Source of the DNA: Daucus carota subsp. sativus
Taxonomy: Eukaryota > Streptophyta > Magnoliopsida > Apiales > Apiaceae
Reading direction: 5' to 3'
DNA: 64,000 nt
NCBI RefSeq assembly: GCF_001625215.2
Contig: NC_030381.2
Location: 46,932,689 to 46,996,688 of the forward strand
The notes below the pieces were generated by a model, which was not told the origin of the DNA, did no database searches, and saw only the letters and a program-made list of their open reading frames with translations. The stretch's first letter is position 1; each line of letters starts with the position of its first letter. Positions 48,803-62,687 of the stretch are shown here, one piece after another. The position numbers and the translations under genes were made by a program.

Positions 48803-51613
48803 ATATTTATCTAAAAATGTTATATTTTATTTTTCTTTATTTAATAAAATTTAAATAATTAATTAATTTTGCAAGAAAATATGACATGAAATATTTTGCA
48901 TGTGAAAATACTAAAAAGTTTTAAGTAAGTTAAGTGAAATTGTTTTTTGATTAACTCATTGTCAAACTCCTTGAATATATATTTATTCTTTATATCCTAA
49001 TGAACTTAATTTTAGATAATATTTTTTGTATTTTCAGTTTTATTTAAATATTTGAAATCTATTTTCATATAAATATATTTCAAATAAAAAGGTATTTAAA
49101 TTTATTTTCTTAACATACAAAAATGATGATGAAATATTTTTACATTATACAAGAATTTGAGAATATATATAATTTTAGTAAAACATAATTGTTATATCTT
49201 ACACCAAAAGACTTGGGGAATACATTATCAAAAAATATGTCATATATATTATAGGATATACTTTATTTTGAGATTGAATATACTTTAATACTAAATGTAT
49301 AATTTAATATTTTAATACATTTTTCAATATATATGTCATGTATTTATAGTCATCAATTCGTAACCTAATAATCTAATATAGTAATATATGTCCATCCTAA
49401 ACATAATACGCACACCGTAATTGACCCAATATATCATGTACATACCAGCCTTAAATCTGATGTACATCGTCTTAATTCTATTATATCAATTTATGTGTTC
49501 TCTTGCATATTTTTAATATTTTACTTCTTTAATATGAATGTCCTAATACATCATGCATCTCAGTGTAATTATATATCTTGGATGCTGAGCATCTGTTTCC
49601 TCTGAACTTTCATATATTTTTCATATATATAATTTTAGTAAAACATAATTGTTATATTTTTCAATATATATGTTATGTATCTGTAGTCATCAATTCGTAA
49701 CCTAATAACCTAATATATATACTATATGTCCATCCTAAACATAATATGCCCACCCTAATTAATCAAATATATCATGTATATACCAGTCTTAAATCTGATG
49801 TACATCGTCTTAATTCTATTATATCAATTTATGTGTTCTCTTGCATAATTTTAATATTTTACTTCTTTAAGTATGAATTTTATAACAGATATGTCCTAAT
49901 ACATCATGTATCTCAGTGTAATTATATATCTTGCAGGTGAGCATCTGTTTCTTCTGATGTTCTTTGTATTATCAAAAAATATGTCATGTATAACTCTAAA
50001 TTCAAAGTGTTTTATTATAAGATGTATAAATTAATATCTTATAATATTTTTCATATATCGCTATGCACGTTCTATCATCAATTCTGGCGCCATCATCAAT
50101 TCTAAACCTAAGATATCATCCTAAACTAATTTATGCGCCCCAAACCTAATATGTCATTCGACCCTAATATATGATTCTGTTTTAAACCTAATATATTATC
50201 CTAATCCTGCCATATCAATTTAATTATGTTCTCTCTAGAACATCAATGTGTATTTTATATCTTTAATATATATTCTATATTGTGATCGGTTCTAATACAT
50301 CATGTATCAGTACATATATGGATCTTGGATGCATAAGATTTGTTTTTCTAAACTTTCTTTCTTGCTCCTTTGTTTGCACTAAAGCACACTTTCTGACACT
50401 CTATATTCACCTTCAGACATATGTTACAACTTGTGCTTAGAAAAGTTTTTTTCAAAACGGTTTTTCGAAAAATCTTTTAAATTCTCTTCCAACCACCAAT
50501 TAACCAGTACGTATAGAAAAACGTAAAATATATTTCACATTATTTATACAATGGTATACAAATACATTCACATGATAAACCTAATTTCTTTGTAAGCCTC
50601 TAGTGGTTGCCCCAATAATTCTTGACCCAGAAACATGCAGGAGTATCCATATATGTCTTTTTTGACAAATACAAACAAAACTAATTAATTACTGCTAAAT
50701 TAATTAGCTAACAAATTTATTTTTATTTCATAAATGTAAACAAATAAATTATTCATTTCTGTATATTAAAAAACTTAAAATTCAATTCCTTTTATTAAAA
50801 GGTAGATATGTATCATTTTATTTCTTTAATATTATAAAAAAAAATATGAGAGATGCTAAAGAATCAAAAATATACCCCAAAATTTTTTGAGATCATCATT
50901 TAAATATTTAAAAACACACAAAAATTATCAATTATTAAAACACATCTTCATGCTAGTATTTGTGTGTATATATAATGGGTCCCACATAGTTATATATTTC
51001 TTCTGCATCTGTACATACGTACATATAAACACATACATATAAACAACAGTTGCAGAATCTCACATAATGAACTTACACCAAACCAGTGAAGGAAGAAATA
51101 ATAAATATAATTGGTCCCACATCCATTTCACGAAATAATTCATCACGTAAATACTGAATTTTATGAATTTAGCTTGATTACCTTAATTATACTAAAACTG
51201 TTCCAATTAAAATAAACAAAATTTACATATAAAATTTAGTCACAAGCACACAATACAAATTCAACGTTGATGTTAAAATAACATATAATATCTAGTTTGT
51301 TTTGTGAATTTAACACTTCTAGTTAATGCACCTAAAAAGTAAGATTATATAATTTCCAAACTATATATGTCCTTTTAATTTCCAAATGAAGAAGTTATAA
51401 ATTTAATTGGTCTGTATTTGTGAATTGTTTGGAACCTCTGATTAATGCACCTACAAACTAATATTGTATAATTTTCCAAACTGCAAACTGTATGTGTCCT
51501 TTTAATTCCTAGATGGAGAAGCCATAAATTAAATTAAAATGAAATTAATGTGAAAACGAGTAAAGCCAAATCAGTAAGCTGTAAGTTGGTTTCATGCACA
51601 TCACTGGCCTGGG
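48006..51613. repeat. Spacer of PMD unit 1
   Basis: AT-rich spacer homologous to the spacers of units 2 and 3. It contains an (AT)n tract at about 48765-48797 that is shortened in the others, and a 337-bp tandem duplication at about 49317-49990. No gene was seen; short frames are AT-driven. Confidence 0.8.
49317..49990. repeat. 337-bp tandem duplication in spacer 1
   Basis: CATCAATTCGTAACCTAATA starts at 49351 and again at 49688, with long shared sequence after each (for example ACATCGTCTTAATTCTATTA). Units 2 and 3 have this block once. The duplication accounts for most of the extra 392 bp of unit 1. Confidence 0.85.
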
Positions 51614-51811
51614 CAGTTATGTCTACATGCAAAATCCCAGCAGATAGATACATTTCATATTTTGTATGCTTATGTTTATACATTCAATAAGTTACCATTT
51701 GACCCCAATTCAAACTTCACAAATCACAACTTCAAAAAGCAAAACAAAGCTTCAAAAACCTTCACAAATCACAACATCAAACACCAGAAACAAGCTTCAA
51801 CCTTTTCTGCA

Positions 51812-53660
51812 ATGGAGGCCGGTAACACATCTGCTGTTGTTGCTGCTGGAGATGCCCTTGTTGAACAAAGTGAAGAGGTGATGGTCCCAACTGGCGGGGG
51901 GGAATCCAACATTAGGAATGGCCCATCTCATGAAACCCTTGGTTAGTGAGGACATTCTTTATTATCCTCCACCACCAACTGTACTGATAGCCTCAAACCC
52001 CAATTCTCAGAACTTGAAGAAATGGTGTTTAAAAGGGAGCAAAACAAGCCCCAAAGCAAGATGGAATCTTTGGGTGAATTCTTTGGAGCCGAGGTACGGA
52101 GAAATCTGGAGGAGAAGTGGGATCTACCAAGCAATCAAGGCCTCCACATATAGTGTCCCGAGGGACAAGATGTTGCTCTTGGGCTTTGCAGAGTTCTGGT
52201 GCTGTGATACCAATACTTTCGTTTTTCCTTGGGGTGAGGTAACCATAACTCTTGAAGATATTCTTCATTTAGGGTCTTTATCTGTTATAGGTTGCTCAAT
52301 ATTAACTCCCTTTGATAATGATGAATGTGGTCATGTTTATAACTGTTTGAGAAATGAAATCAAGCAAGTTAAACGTGATCATGGTGAATCTGTGACTCCT
52401 CATATGTGGATGGATCATTTTGTGATGAATCCTGGTAAGGAGGTAGAACATGAAGCCTTTCTTTTATGTTGGCTTTCTAAGTTTGTGTTTTTACGCACTC
52501 AGATACTAGTGCAGGATGTGAATGTGGCTATTCATTTGTCTAGGGGTACTAGGGTTGCCCTTGCCCCTGTCGTTCTTGCTTATATTTATAGAGATATGAG
52601 TGTGCTACATAATGCAATGGGTAAGCCTGTTGAATCAGGGTCTAGAATTGGTAAGAAGTTCGTTATGTGGCACTATGATTTAGTGCAGATGTGGGTTTGG
52701 GAGAGGTTTCCCGAAATGAGGCCAAATCCAAAAGTCATAGAAAGGGGAGACCCTAGAGCAGCAAGGTGGAATGGAGTCCCAAAGCTGAACTTAAGTGATT
52801 ACAGGACGGCCTTAAACAATGCCAGCATTTTATTATATTGGCGCCCTTATTCTCTGATTCAGAGCGAAAGTATGTTGAGCAACTTGTACAAAGATAAAGA
52901 ACAGTGGGTAGTGGTGGAGTCTGATGCAGTAGAAGCTTTTGCTCGATGCTTGAGAGCTTCTAACTTGAATGGATTAGGTTATACTGAACCGTATTTCCCC
53001 CAAAGAGTTGCTAGGCAATTTGGATTGGACCAAGATATTCCTCTGCTTGATAGGAATATTGCTTTGGGCAGTTATGACAGACCAATTAGAGGTGTAAGAG
53101 TCTATATACCACCTCGAGATTTTGAGTCTGATGTCACTGCCCGATACAATTCTTGGTGGAAGGGCCTTTTGGCTGTCAATGAGAATTATGTGGACAACAG
53201 CAACCATGAACAACAACTTTTAGCGTTGCTTCCTTGTGGACACCAGAGCAATGCAGAATCCTTCGCGGCTCCTGGTTCTCTTTCTGGTTGTGTTATGCAA
53301 AGCCTAGAAGCTGGTCCTTCAACTGCTCAACTTAATAGTCAATTGGGAAAACCTGATGGCTATGATAAAAGCTGGAATGGTCTTGGCAATGATCCAGCAT
53401 TGAGCAGTGATGATGATGTTGATGAAGATAGTCTTACAATTGCACAATATCTTAATCGATCAAGAAAGAGAGATGTTTTTGAGAATGCAAGGGATGTTGG
53501 TAATGAGCATGTACTGAATACTGGTACTTCAAATTTGATGGCATTGGCAATATGCCCTGACACTACTAATGGCTTAACTTGCACAAGCGAACCCCTGGAA
53601 ATGAGTGTGCCTTCTTTTAAAGGTAAGAAGAGTAAATTGTCAAGTGATAAGCAAGCATGA
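51812..53660 (+). pseudogene. PMD protein gene, copy 2, with a one-base frameshift
   Basis: The same gene as copy 3, but the G run at 51896-51902 has seven Gs where copies 1, 3 and 4 have six. This breaks the frame from MEAGNTSAVV after about 30 codons. The rest, from an internal ATG at 51918, stays open for 580 residues to the same stop and retains the whole PMD. Either translation starts at the internal ATG, or the copy is dead, or the extra G is a sequencing error in a homopolymer. Apart from the G run, no difference from copy 3 was noticed in the coding region. Confidence 0.8.
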
Positions 53661-56600
53661 GTTTGAAGAATATGCAGTTGTGAGTCTAGAGGATAACATT
53701 ATTAATCTTGAAGAACGCGGTGAGGAATCACAACACCTGGGATTCAAGGCTCGTTAGTTGCAGGCTCGAAATGATTTTGGATAAGCATGGAGCAGTAGAT
53801 CTGGTGCTAGTTCTGCAGGAAATCCTGAGAAGTAGTTCTCATCATTAAATTACTTAGCAATTAGCATTCGTTACTTTATTGCTCTCTTGGTGTAATTGTT
53901 TGGAATTTTAAAAACATTGTTTCTTGCTGCTACATCCGGTTGAATTTAGCACCCAACTTATACCAATTGTGACTTTTAAATATGTGATTAGGTCAATTGT
54001 GATGTTGGGATTTCTGAACAATAGTCTAATAATAACTTTTAAGTATGCGATGAGGTCAATTGTGATGTTCTGCTTTCTTGCACGTTGGTGCAATTTTGAT
54101 CGGTTCGAATATCTTTCATTTAATTGTATCGGTTGAGAGTTTTTCCGTCTGGTTAATGTAAGGGTTTTTTTTTTAGAAAAAAAAACATTTACTTCAAGGA
54201 CTTTTAGAAATTGCAGTAGTGTACTGATTTATTGTACCATATGTATTATTTTCAATTTTTCGATTTTAAAGCCGAAACCGGTCTTATTAAAATCGAACCG
54301 AGATCTTTGAAAACGAAACCAAACTAAAAGTTTAGTTGCGTTTACGATATTCGATTTTTCAAATCCAAGATCCATGGTTCCGATTTTACCCAAAAACCGA
54401 ATCAAACTTACCTGCGATCTCCCCTAAATATATGTATATTTATAAAAAAAATACATATTTGTATTTCAAATAATACTTGATATTATTAAAATAATACTTG
54501 ATATCATAATGTTGTATATAAATATAATACATATATAATTAATATTTATATAAAAATGTTATATTTTATTTTTCTTTATTTAATTTAATTTATATAATTA
54601 ATTAATTTTGCAAGAAAATATGACATGAAATATTTTGCATGTGAAAATACTCAAGTTTTAAGTAAGTTAAGTGAAATTGTTTTTTGATTAACTCATTGTC
54701 AAACTCCTTGAATAATTTTTTTTTCTTTATATCCTAATGAACTTTATTTTAGTTAATATTTTTTATATTTTTAGTTTTATTTAAATATTTGAAATCTATT
54801 TTTATATAAATATATTTCAAGTAAAAAGGTATTTAAATTTATTTTGTTAACATATAAAAATGATGATGAAAATTTTTTACATTATACAAGAATTTGAGAA
54901 TATATATGATTCTCGTAAAACATAATTGTTATATCTTACACGAAAAGAATTACGGAATACATTATCAAAAAATATGTCATATATATTATATGATATACTT
55001 TATTTTGAGATTGAATATACTTTAATACTAAATGTATAATTTAATATTCTATTATATTTTTCAATATATATGTCATGTATCTGTAGTCATCCATTCATAA
55101 CCTAATAACCTAATATATTAATATATGCCCATCCTAAGCATAATAAGCCCACCATAATTAACCCAATATATCATGTATATACCAGTCTTAAATCTGATGT
55201 ACATCATCTTAATTCTTTTATATCAATTTACGTGTTCTCTTGCATATTTTTAACATTTTACTTCTTTAATATGAATTCTATAACAGATATGTCCTAATAC
55301 ATCATGTATCTCAGTGTAATTATATATCTTGGATGCTGAGCATCTGTTTTTTCTGAACTAACTTTCTTTCTTTTGTGTTCTTTGTATTATCAAAAAATAT
55401 GTCATGTATAACTCTAAATTCAAAGTATTTTATTATAAGATGTATAAATTAATATCTTATAATATTTTTCATATATCGCTATGCACGTTCTATCATCAAT
55501 TCTGGCGCCATCAATAATTCTAAACCTAATATACCATCCTAAACTAATTTATGCGCCCCAAACCTAATATGTCATTCGACCCTAATATGATTCTGTTTTA
55601 AACCTAATATATTATCCTAATCCTGCTATATCAATTTATGTTCTCTCTAGAACATCAATGTGTATTTTATATCTTTAATATATATTCTATATTGTGATCG
55701 GTTCTAATACATCATGTATCAGTTTAATCGGACATATATGGATCTTGGATGCATAATATTTGTTTTTCTGAACTTTCTTTCTTGCTCATGTGTTTGCACT
55801 AAAGTGCAAACACACTTTCTGACACTCTATATATATTCACCTTCAGACATATGTTACAACTTGTGCTTAGAAAAGTTTTTTTCAAAACGGTTTTTAGAAA
55901 AATCTTTTAAATTCTCTACCAACTACCAACCAGCATGTATAGAAAAACGTAAAATATATTTCACATTATTTATACAATGGTATCCAAATACATTCACATG
56001 ATAAACCTAATTTCTTTGTAAGCCTCTGTTGGTTGCCCCGATAATTCTTGACCCAGAAACATGCAGGAGTATCCATATATGTCTTTTTTGACAAATACAA
56101 ACAAAACTAATTAATTGCTGTTAAATTAATTAGCTAACAAATTAATTTTTATTTCATTTAGACGGACTAAATGTAAATAAATAAAATTTTCATTTATGTA
56201 TATTTAAAAAACTTAAAATTCAATTCCTTTTATTAAAAGGTAGATATGTATCATTTTATTTCTTTAATATTATAAAAAAAATGTGAGAGATGCTAAAGAA
56301 TCAAAAATATACCCCAAAATTTTTTGAGATCATCATTTAAATATTTAAAAACACACAAAAATTATCAATTATTAAAACACATATTCATGCTAGTATTTGT
56401 GTGTATATATAATGGGTCCCACATAGTTATATACAGTATTTCTTCTGCATCTCTACATACATATAAACACATACATATAAACAACAGTTGCAGGATCTCA
56501 CATAATGAATTTACACCAAACCAGTGAAGGAAGAAATAATAAATATAATTGGTCCCACGTCCATTTCACGAAATAATTCCATAACGTAAATACTCAATTT

Positions 56601-57052
56601 TATGAATTTAGCTTGATTACCTTAATTATACTAAAACTGTTCCAATTAAAATAAACAAAATTTACATATAAAATTTAGTCACAAGCACACAATACAAATT
56701 CAACGTTGATGTTAAAATAACATATAATATCTAGTTTGTTTTGTGAATTTAACACTTCTAGTTAATGCACCTAAAAAGTAAGATTATATAATTTCCAAAC
56801 TATATATGTCCTTTTAATTTCCAAATGAAGAAGTTATAAATTTAATTGGTCTGTATTTGTGAATTGTTTGGAACCTCTGATTAATGCACCTACAAACTAA
56901 TATTGTATAATTTTCCAAACTGCAAACTGTATGTGTCCTTTTAATTCCTAGATGGAGAAGCCATAAATTAAATTAAAATGAAATTAATGTGAAAACGAGT
57001 AAAGCCAAATCAGTAAGCTGTAAGTTGGTTTCATGCACATCACTGGCCTGGG
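53661..57052. repeat. Spacer of PMD unit 2
   Basis: AT-rich, almost identical to the next spacer (59099-62489). It differs from spacer 1 by the single-copy 337-bp block and many small changes. No gene was seen. An inverted TTTGCACTAAAGTGCAAA lies near 55793-55810. Confidence 0.85.
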
Positions 57053-57104
57053 CAGTTATGTCTACATGCAAAATCCCAGCAGATAGATACATTTCATATT
57101 TTGT

Positions 57105-57320
57105 ATGCTTATGTTTATACATTCAATAAGTTACCATTTGACCCCAATTCAAACTTCACAAATCACAACTTCAAAAAGCAAAACAAAGCTTCAAAAACCT
57201 TCACAAATCACAACATCAAACACCAGAAACAAGCTTCAACCTTTTCTGCAATGGAGGCCGGTAACACATCTGCTGTTGTTGCTGCTGGAGATGCCCTTGT
57301 TGAACAAAGTGAAGAGGTGA
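57105..57320 (+). promoter_or_regulatory. Upstream ORF overlapping the PMD start (copy 3; also 51666 and 62542)
   Basis: An ATG 146 bp before the main ATG opens a 71-codon frame that runs past the main start in a different frame. Identical uORFs sit at 51666-51881 and 62542-62757. Copy 1 lacks 8 bp (AAATCACA) in the leader, so its uATG frame ends right after the main ATG. If the transcript begins upstream, this arrangement would reduce main-frame translation. The transcription start is unknown. Confidence 0.4.
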
Positions 57321-59098
57321 TGGTCCCAACTGGCGGGGGGAATCCAACATTAGGAATGGCCCATCTCATGAAACCCTTGGTTAGTGAGGACATTCTTTAT
57401 TATCCTCCACCACCAACTGTACTGATAGCCTCAAACCCCAATTCTCAGAACTTGAAGAAATGGTGTTTAAAAGGGAGCAAAACAAGCCCCAAAGCAAGAT
57501 GGAATCTTTGGGTGAATTCTTTGGAGCCGAGGTACGGAGAAATCTGGAGGAGAAGTGGGATCTACCAAGCAATCAAGGCCTCCACATATAGTGTCCCGAG
57601 GGACAAGATGTTGCTCTTGGGCTTTGCAGAGTTCTGGTGCTGTGATACCAATACTTTCGTTTTTCCTTGGGGTGAGGTAACCATAACTCTTGAAGATATT
57701 CTTCATTTAGGGTCTTTATCTGTTATAGGTTGCTCAATATTAACTCCCTTTGATAATGATGAATGTGGTCATGTTTATAACTGTTTGAGAAATGAAATCA
57801 AGCAAGTTAAACGTGATCATGGTGAATCTGTGACTCCTCATATGTGGATGGATCATTTTGTGATGAATCCTGGTAAGGAGGTAGAACATGAAGCCTTTCT
57901 TTTATGTTGGCTTTCTAAGTTTGTGTTTTTACGCACTCAGATACTAGTGCAGGATGTGAATGTGGCTATTCATTTGTCTAGGGGTACTAGGGTTGCCCTT
58001 GCCCCTGTCGTTCTTGCTTATATTTATAGAGATATGAGTGTGCTACATAATGCAATGGGTAAGCCTGTTGAATCAGGGTCTAGAATTGGTAAGAAGTTCG
58101 TTATGTGGCACTATGATTTAGTGCAGATGTGGGTTTGGGAGAGGTTTCCCGAAATGAGGCCAAATCCAAAAGTCATAGAAAGGGGAGACCCTAGAGCAGC
58201 AAGGTGGAATGGAGTCCCAAAGCTGAACTTAAGTGATTACAGGACGGCCTTAAACAATGCCAGCATTTTATTATATTGGCGCCCTTATTCTCTGATTCAG
58301 AGCGAAAGTATGTTGAGCAACTTGTACAAAGATAAAGAACAGTGGGTAGTGGTGGAGTCTGATGCAGTAGAAGCTTTTGCTCGATGCTTGAGAGCTTCTA
58401 ACTTGAATGGATTAGGTTATACTGAACCGTATTTCCCCCAAAGAGTTGCTAGGCAATTTGGATTGGACCAAGATATTCCTCTGCTTGATAGGAATATTGC
58501 TTTGGGCAGTTATGACAGACCAATTAGAGGTGTAAGAGTCTATATACCACCTCGAGATTTTGAGTCTGATGTCACTGCCCGATACAATTCTTGGTGGAAG
58601 GGCCTTTTGGCTGTCAATGAGAATTATGTGGACAACAGCAACCATGAACAACAACTTTTAGCGTTGCTTCCTTGTGGACACCAGAGCAATGCAGAATCCT
58701 TCGCGGCTCCTGGTTCTCTTTCTGGTTGTGTTATGCAAAGCCTAGAAGCTGGTCCTTCAACTGCTCAACTTAATAGTCAATTGGGAAAACCTGATGGCTA
58801 TGATAAAAGCTGGAATGGTCTTGGCAATGATCCAGCATTGAGCAGTGATGATGATGTTGATGAAGATAGTCTTACAATTGCACAATATCTTAATCGATCA
58901 AGAAAGAGAGATGTTTTTGAGAATGCAAGGGATGTTGGTAATGAGCATGTACTGAATACTGGTACTTCAAATTTGATGGCATTGGCAATATGCCCTGACA
59001 CTACTAATGGCTTAACTTGCACAAGCGAACCCCTGGAAATGAGTGTGCCTTCTTTTAAAGGTAAGAAGAGTAAATTGTCAAGTGATAAGCAAGCATGA
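57251..59098 (+). CDS. Plant mobile domain (PMD) protein, copy 3
   Basis: An intact single-exon frame of 615 residues from MEAGNTSAVV, the first ATG in frame (the frame is open upstream to 57101, but without an ATG). The domain layout matches copy 1: an Ala/Val/Glu-rich start, the PMD with RNEIKQVKRDHGESVTPHMW where copy 1 has a changed segment, and a Ser/Asp-rich tail ending KGKKSKLSSDKQA. The first 170 residues are the same as in copy 1; later residues differ at scattered sites. It is the best candidate for a working gene of the young subfamily. As for the other copies, a function in silencing or transcription is only a family-level guess. Confidence 0.87.
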   Translation: MEAGNTSAVVAAGDALVEQSEEVMVPTGGGNPTLGMAHLMKPLVSEDILYYPPPPTVLIASNPNSQNLKKWCLKGSKTSPKARWNLWVNSLEPRYGEIWRRSGIYQAIKASTYSVPRDKMLLLGFAEFWCCDTNTFVFPWGEVTITLEDILHLGSLSVIGCSILTPFDNDECGHVYNCLRNEIKQVKRDHGESVTPHMWMDHFVMNPGKEVEHEAFLLCWLSKFVFLRTQILVQDVNVAIHLSRGTRVALAPVVLAYIYRDMSVLHNAMGKPVESGSRIGKKFVMWHYDLVQMWVWERFPEMRPNPKVIERGDPRAARWNGVPKLNLSDYRTALNNASILLYWRPYSLIQSESMLSNLYKDKEQWVVVESDAVEAFARCLRASNLNGLGYTEPYFPQRVARQFGLDQDIPLLDRNIALGSYDRPIRGVRVYIPPRDFESDVTARYNSWWKGLLAVNENYVDNSNHEQQLLALLPCGHQSNAESFAAPGSLSGCVMQSLEAGPSTAQLNSQLGKPDGYDKSWNGLGNDPALSSDDDVDEDSLTIAQYLNRSRKRDVFENARDVGNEHVLNTGTSNLMALAICPDTTNGLTCTSEPLEMSVPSFKGKKSKLSSDKQA

Positions 59099-62000
59099 GT
59101 TTGAAGAATATGCAGTTGTGAGTCTAGAGGATAACATTATTAATCTTGAAGAACGCGGTGAGGAATCACAACACCTGGGATTCAAGGCTCGTTAGTTGCA
59201 GGCTCGAAATGATTTTGGATAAGCATGGAGCAGTAGATCTGGTGCTAGTTCTGCAGGAAATCCTGAGAAGTAGTTCTCATCATTAAATTACTTAGCAATT
59301 AGCATTCGTTACTTTATTGCTCTCTTGGTGTAATTGTTTGGAATTTTAAAAACATTGTTTCTTGCTGCTACATCCGGTTGAATTTAGCACCCAACTTATA
59401 CCAATTGTGACTTTTAAATATGTGATTAGGTCAATTGTGATGTTGGGATTTCTGAACAATAGTCTAATAATAACTTTTAAGTATGCGATGAGGTCAATTG
59501 TGATGTTCTGCTTTCTTGCACGTTGGTGCAATTTTGATCGGTTCGAATATCTTTCATTTAATTGTATCGGTTGAGAGTTTTTCCGTCTGGTTAATGTAAG
59601 GGTTTTTTTTTAGAAAAAAAAACATTTACTTCAAGGACTTTTAGAAATTGCAGTAGTGTACTGATTTATTGTACCATATGTATTATTTTCAATTTTTCGA
59701 TTTTAAAGCCGAAACCGGTCTTATTAAAATCGAACCGAGATCTTTGAAAACGAAACCAAACTAAAAGTTTAGTTGCGTTTACGATATTCGATTTTTCAAA
59801 TCCAAGATCCATGGTTCCGATTTTACCCAAAAACCGAATCAAACTTACCTGCGATCTCCCCTAAATATATGTATATTTATAAAAAAAATACATATTTGTA
59901 TTTCAAATAATACTTGATATTATTAAAATAATACTTGATATCATAATGTTGTATATAAATATAATACATATATAATTAATATTTATATAAAAATGTTATA
60001 TTTTATTTTTCTTTATTTAATTTAATTTATATAATTAATTAATTTTGCAAGAAAATATGACATGAAATATTTTGCATGTGAAAATACTCAAGTTTTAAGT
60101 AAGTTAAGTGAAATTGTTTTTTGATTAACTCATTGTCAAACTCCTTGAATAATTTTTTTTTCTTTATATCCTAATGAACTTTATTTTAGTTAATATTTTT
60201 TATATTTTTAGTTTTATTTAAATATTTGAAATCTATTTTTATATAAATATATTTCAAGTAAAAAGGTATTTAAATTTATTTTGTTAACATATAAAAATGA
60301 TGATGAAAATTTTTTACATTATACAAGAATTTGAGAATATATATGATTCTCGTAAAACATAATTGTTATATCTTACACGAAAAGAATTACGGAATACATT
60401 ATCAAAAAATATGTCATATATATTATATGATATACTTTATTTTGAGATTGAATATACTTTAATACTAAATGTATAATTTAATATTCTATTATATTTTTCA
60501 ATATATATGTCATGTATCTGTAGTCATCCATTCATAACCTAATAACCTAATATATTAATATATGCCCATCCTAAGCATAATAAGCCCACCATAATTAACC
60601 CAATATATCATGTATATACCAGTCTTAAATCTGATGTACATCATCTTAATTCTTTTATATCAATTTACGTGTTCTCTTGCATATTTTTAACATTTTACTT
60701 CTTTAATATGAATTCTATAACAGATATGTCCTAATACATCATGTATCTCAGTGTAATTATATATCTTGGATGCTGAGCATCTGTTTTTTCTGAACTAACT
60801 TTCTTTCTTTTGTGTTCTTTGTATTATCAAAAAATATGTCATGTATAACTCTAAATTCAAAGTATTTTATTATAAGATGTATAAATTAATATCTTATAAT
60901 ATTTTTCATATATCGCTATGCACGTTCTATCATCAATTCTGGCGCCATCAATAATTCTAAACCTAATATACCATCCTAAACTAATTTATGCGCCCCAAAC
61001 CTAATATGTCATTCGACCCTAATATGATTCTGTTTTAAACCTAATATATTATCCTAATCCTGCTATATCAATTTATGTTCTCTCTAGAACATCAATGTGT
61101 ATTTTATATCTTTAATATATATTCTATATTGTGATCGGTTCTAATACATCATGTATCAGTTTAATCGGACATATATGGATCTTGGATGCATAATATTTGT
61201 TTTTCTGAACTTTCTTTCTTGCTCATGTGTTTGCACTAAAGTGCAAACACACTTTCTGACACTCTATATATATTCACCTTCAGACATATGTTACAACTTG
61301 TGCTTAGAAAAGTTTTTTTCAAAACGGTTTTTAGAAAAATCTTTTAAATTCTCTACCAACTACCAACCAGCATGTATAGAAAAACGTAAAATATATTTCA
61401 CATTATTTATACAATGGTATCCAAATACATTCACATGATAAACCTAATTTCTTTGTAAGCCTCTGTTGGTTGCCCCGATAATTCTTGACCCAGAAACATG
61501 CAGGAGTATCCATATATGTCTTTTTTGACAAATACAAACAAAACTAATTAATTGCTGTTAAATTAATTAGCTAACAAATTAATTTTTATTTCATTTAGAC
61601 GGACTAAATGTAAATAAATAAAATTTTCATTTATGTATATTTAAAAAACTTAAAATTCAATTCCTTTTATTAAAAGGTAGATATGTATCATTTTATTTCT
61701 TTAATATTATAAAAAAAATGTGAGAGATGCTAAAGAATCAAAAATATACCCCAAAATTTTTTGAGATCATCATTTAAATATTTAAAAACACACAAAAATT
61801 ATCAATTATTAAAACACATATTCATGCTAGTATTTGTGTGTATATATAATGGGTCCCACATAGTTATATACAGTATTTCTTCTGCATCTCTACATACATA
61901 TAAACACATACATATAAACAACAGTTGCAGGATCTCACATAATGAATTTACACCAAACCAGTGAAGGAAGAAATAATAAATATAATTGGTCCCACGTCCA

Positions 62001-62489
62001 TTTCACGAAATAATTCCATAACGTAAATACTCAATTTTATGAATTTAGCTTGATTACCTTAATTATACTAAAACTGTTCCAATTAAAATAAACAAAATTT
62101 ACATATAAAATTTAGTCACAAGCACACAATACAAATTCAACGTTGATGTTAAAATAACATATAATATCTAGTTTGTTTTGTGAATTTAACACTTCTAGTT
62201 AATGCACCTAAAAAGTAAGATTATATAATTTCCAAACTATATATGTCCTTTTAATTTCCAAATGAAGAAGTTATAAATTTAATTGGTCTGTATTTGTGAA
62301 TTGTTTGGAACCTCTGATTAATGCACCTACAAACTAATATTGTATAATTTTCCAAACTGCAAACTGTATGTGTCCTTTTAATTCCTAGATGGAGAAGCCA
62401 TAAATTAAATTAAAATGAAATTAATGTGAAAACGAGTAAAGCCAAATCAGTAAGCTGTAAGTTGGTTTCATGCACATCACTGGCCTGGG
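59099..62489. repeat. Spacer of PMD unit 3
   Basis: Nearly the same as spacer 2. The only differences noticed are in mononucleotide runs (for example the T/A run near 59604-59622 is 2 bases shorter). No gene was seen. Confidence 0.85.
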
Positions 62490-62687
62490 CAGTTATGTCT
62501 ACATGCAAAATCCCAGCAGATAGATACATTTCATATTTTGTATGCTTATGTTTATACATTCAATAAGTTACCATTTGACCCCAATTCAAACTTCACAAAT
62601 CACAACTTCAAAAAGCAAAACAAAGCTTCAAAAACCTTCACAAATCACAACATCAAACACCAGAAACAAGCTTCAACCTTTTCTGCA

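Noticed and set aside
57101-57250. N-terminal extension of PMD copy 3 starting at 57101
   Set aside because: The frame is open, but its first codon is TTG, not ATG. The first ATG in frame is 57251, which is also the start conserved in all four copies.
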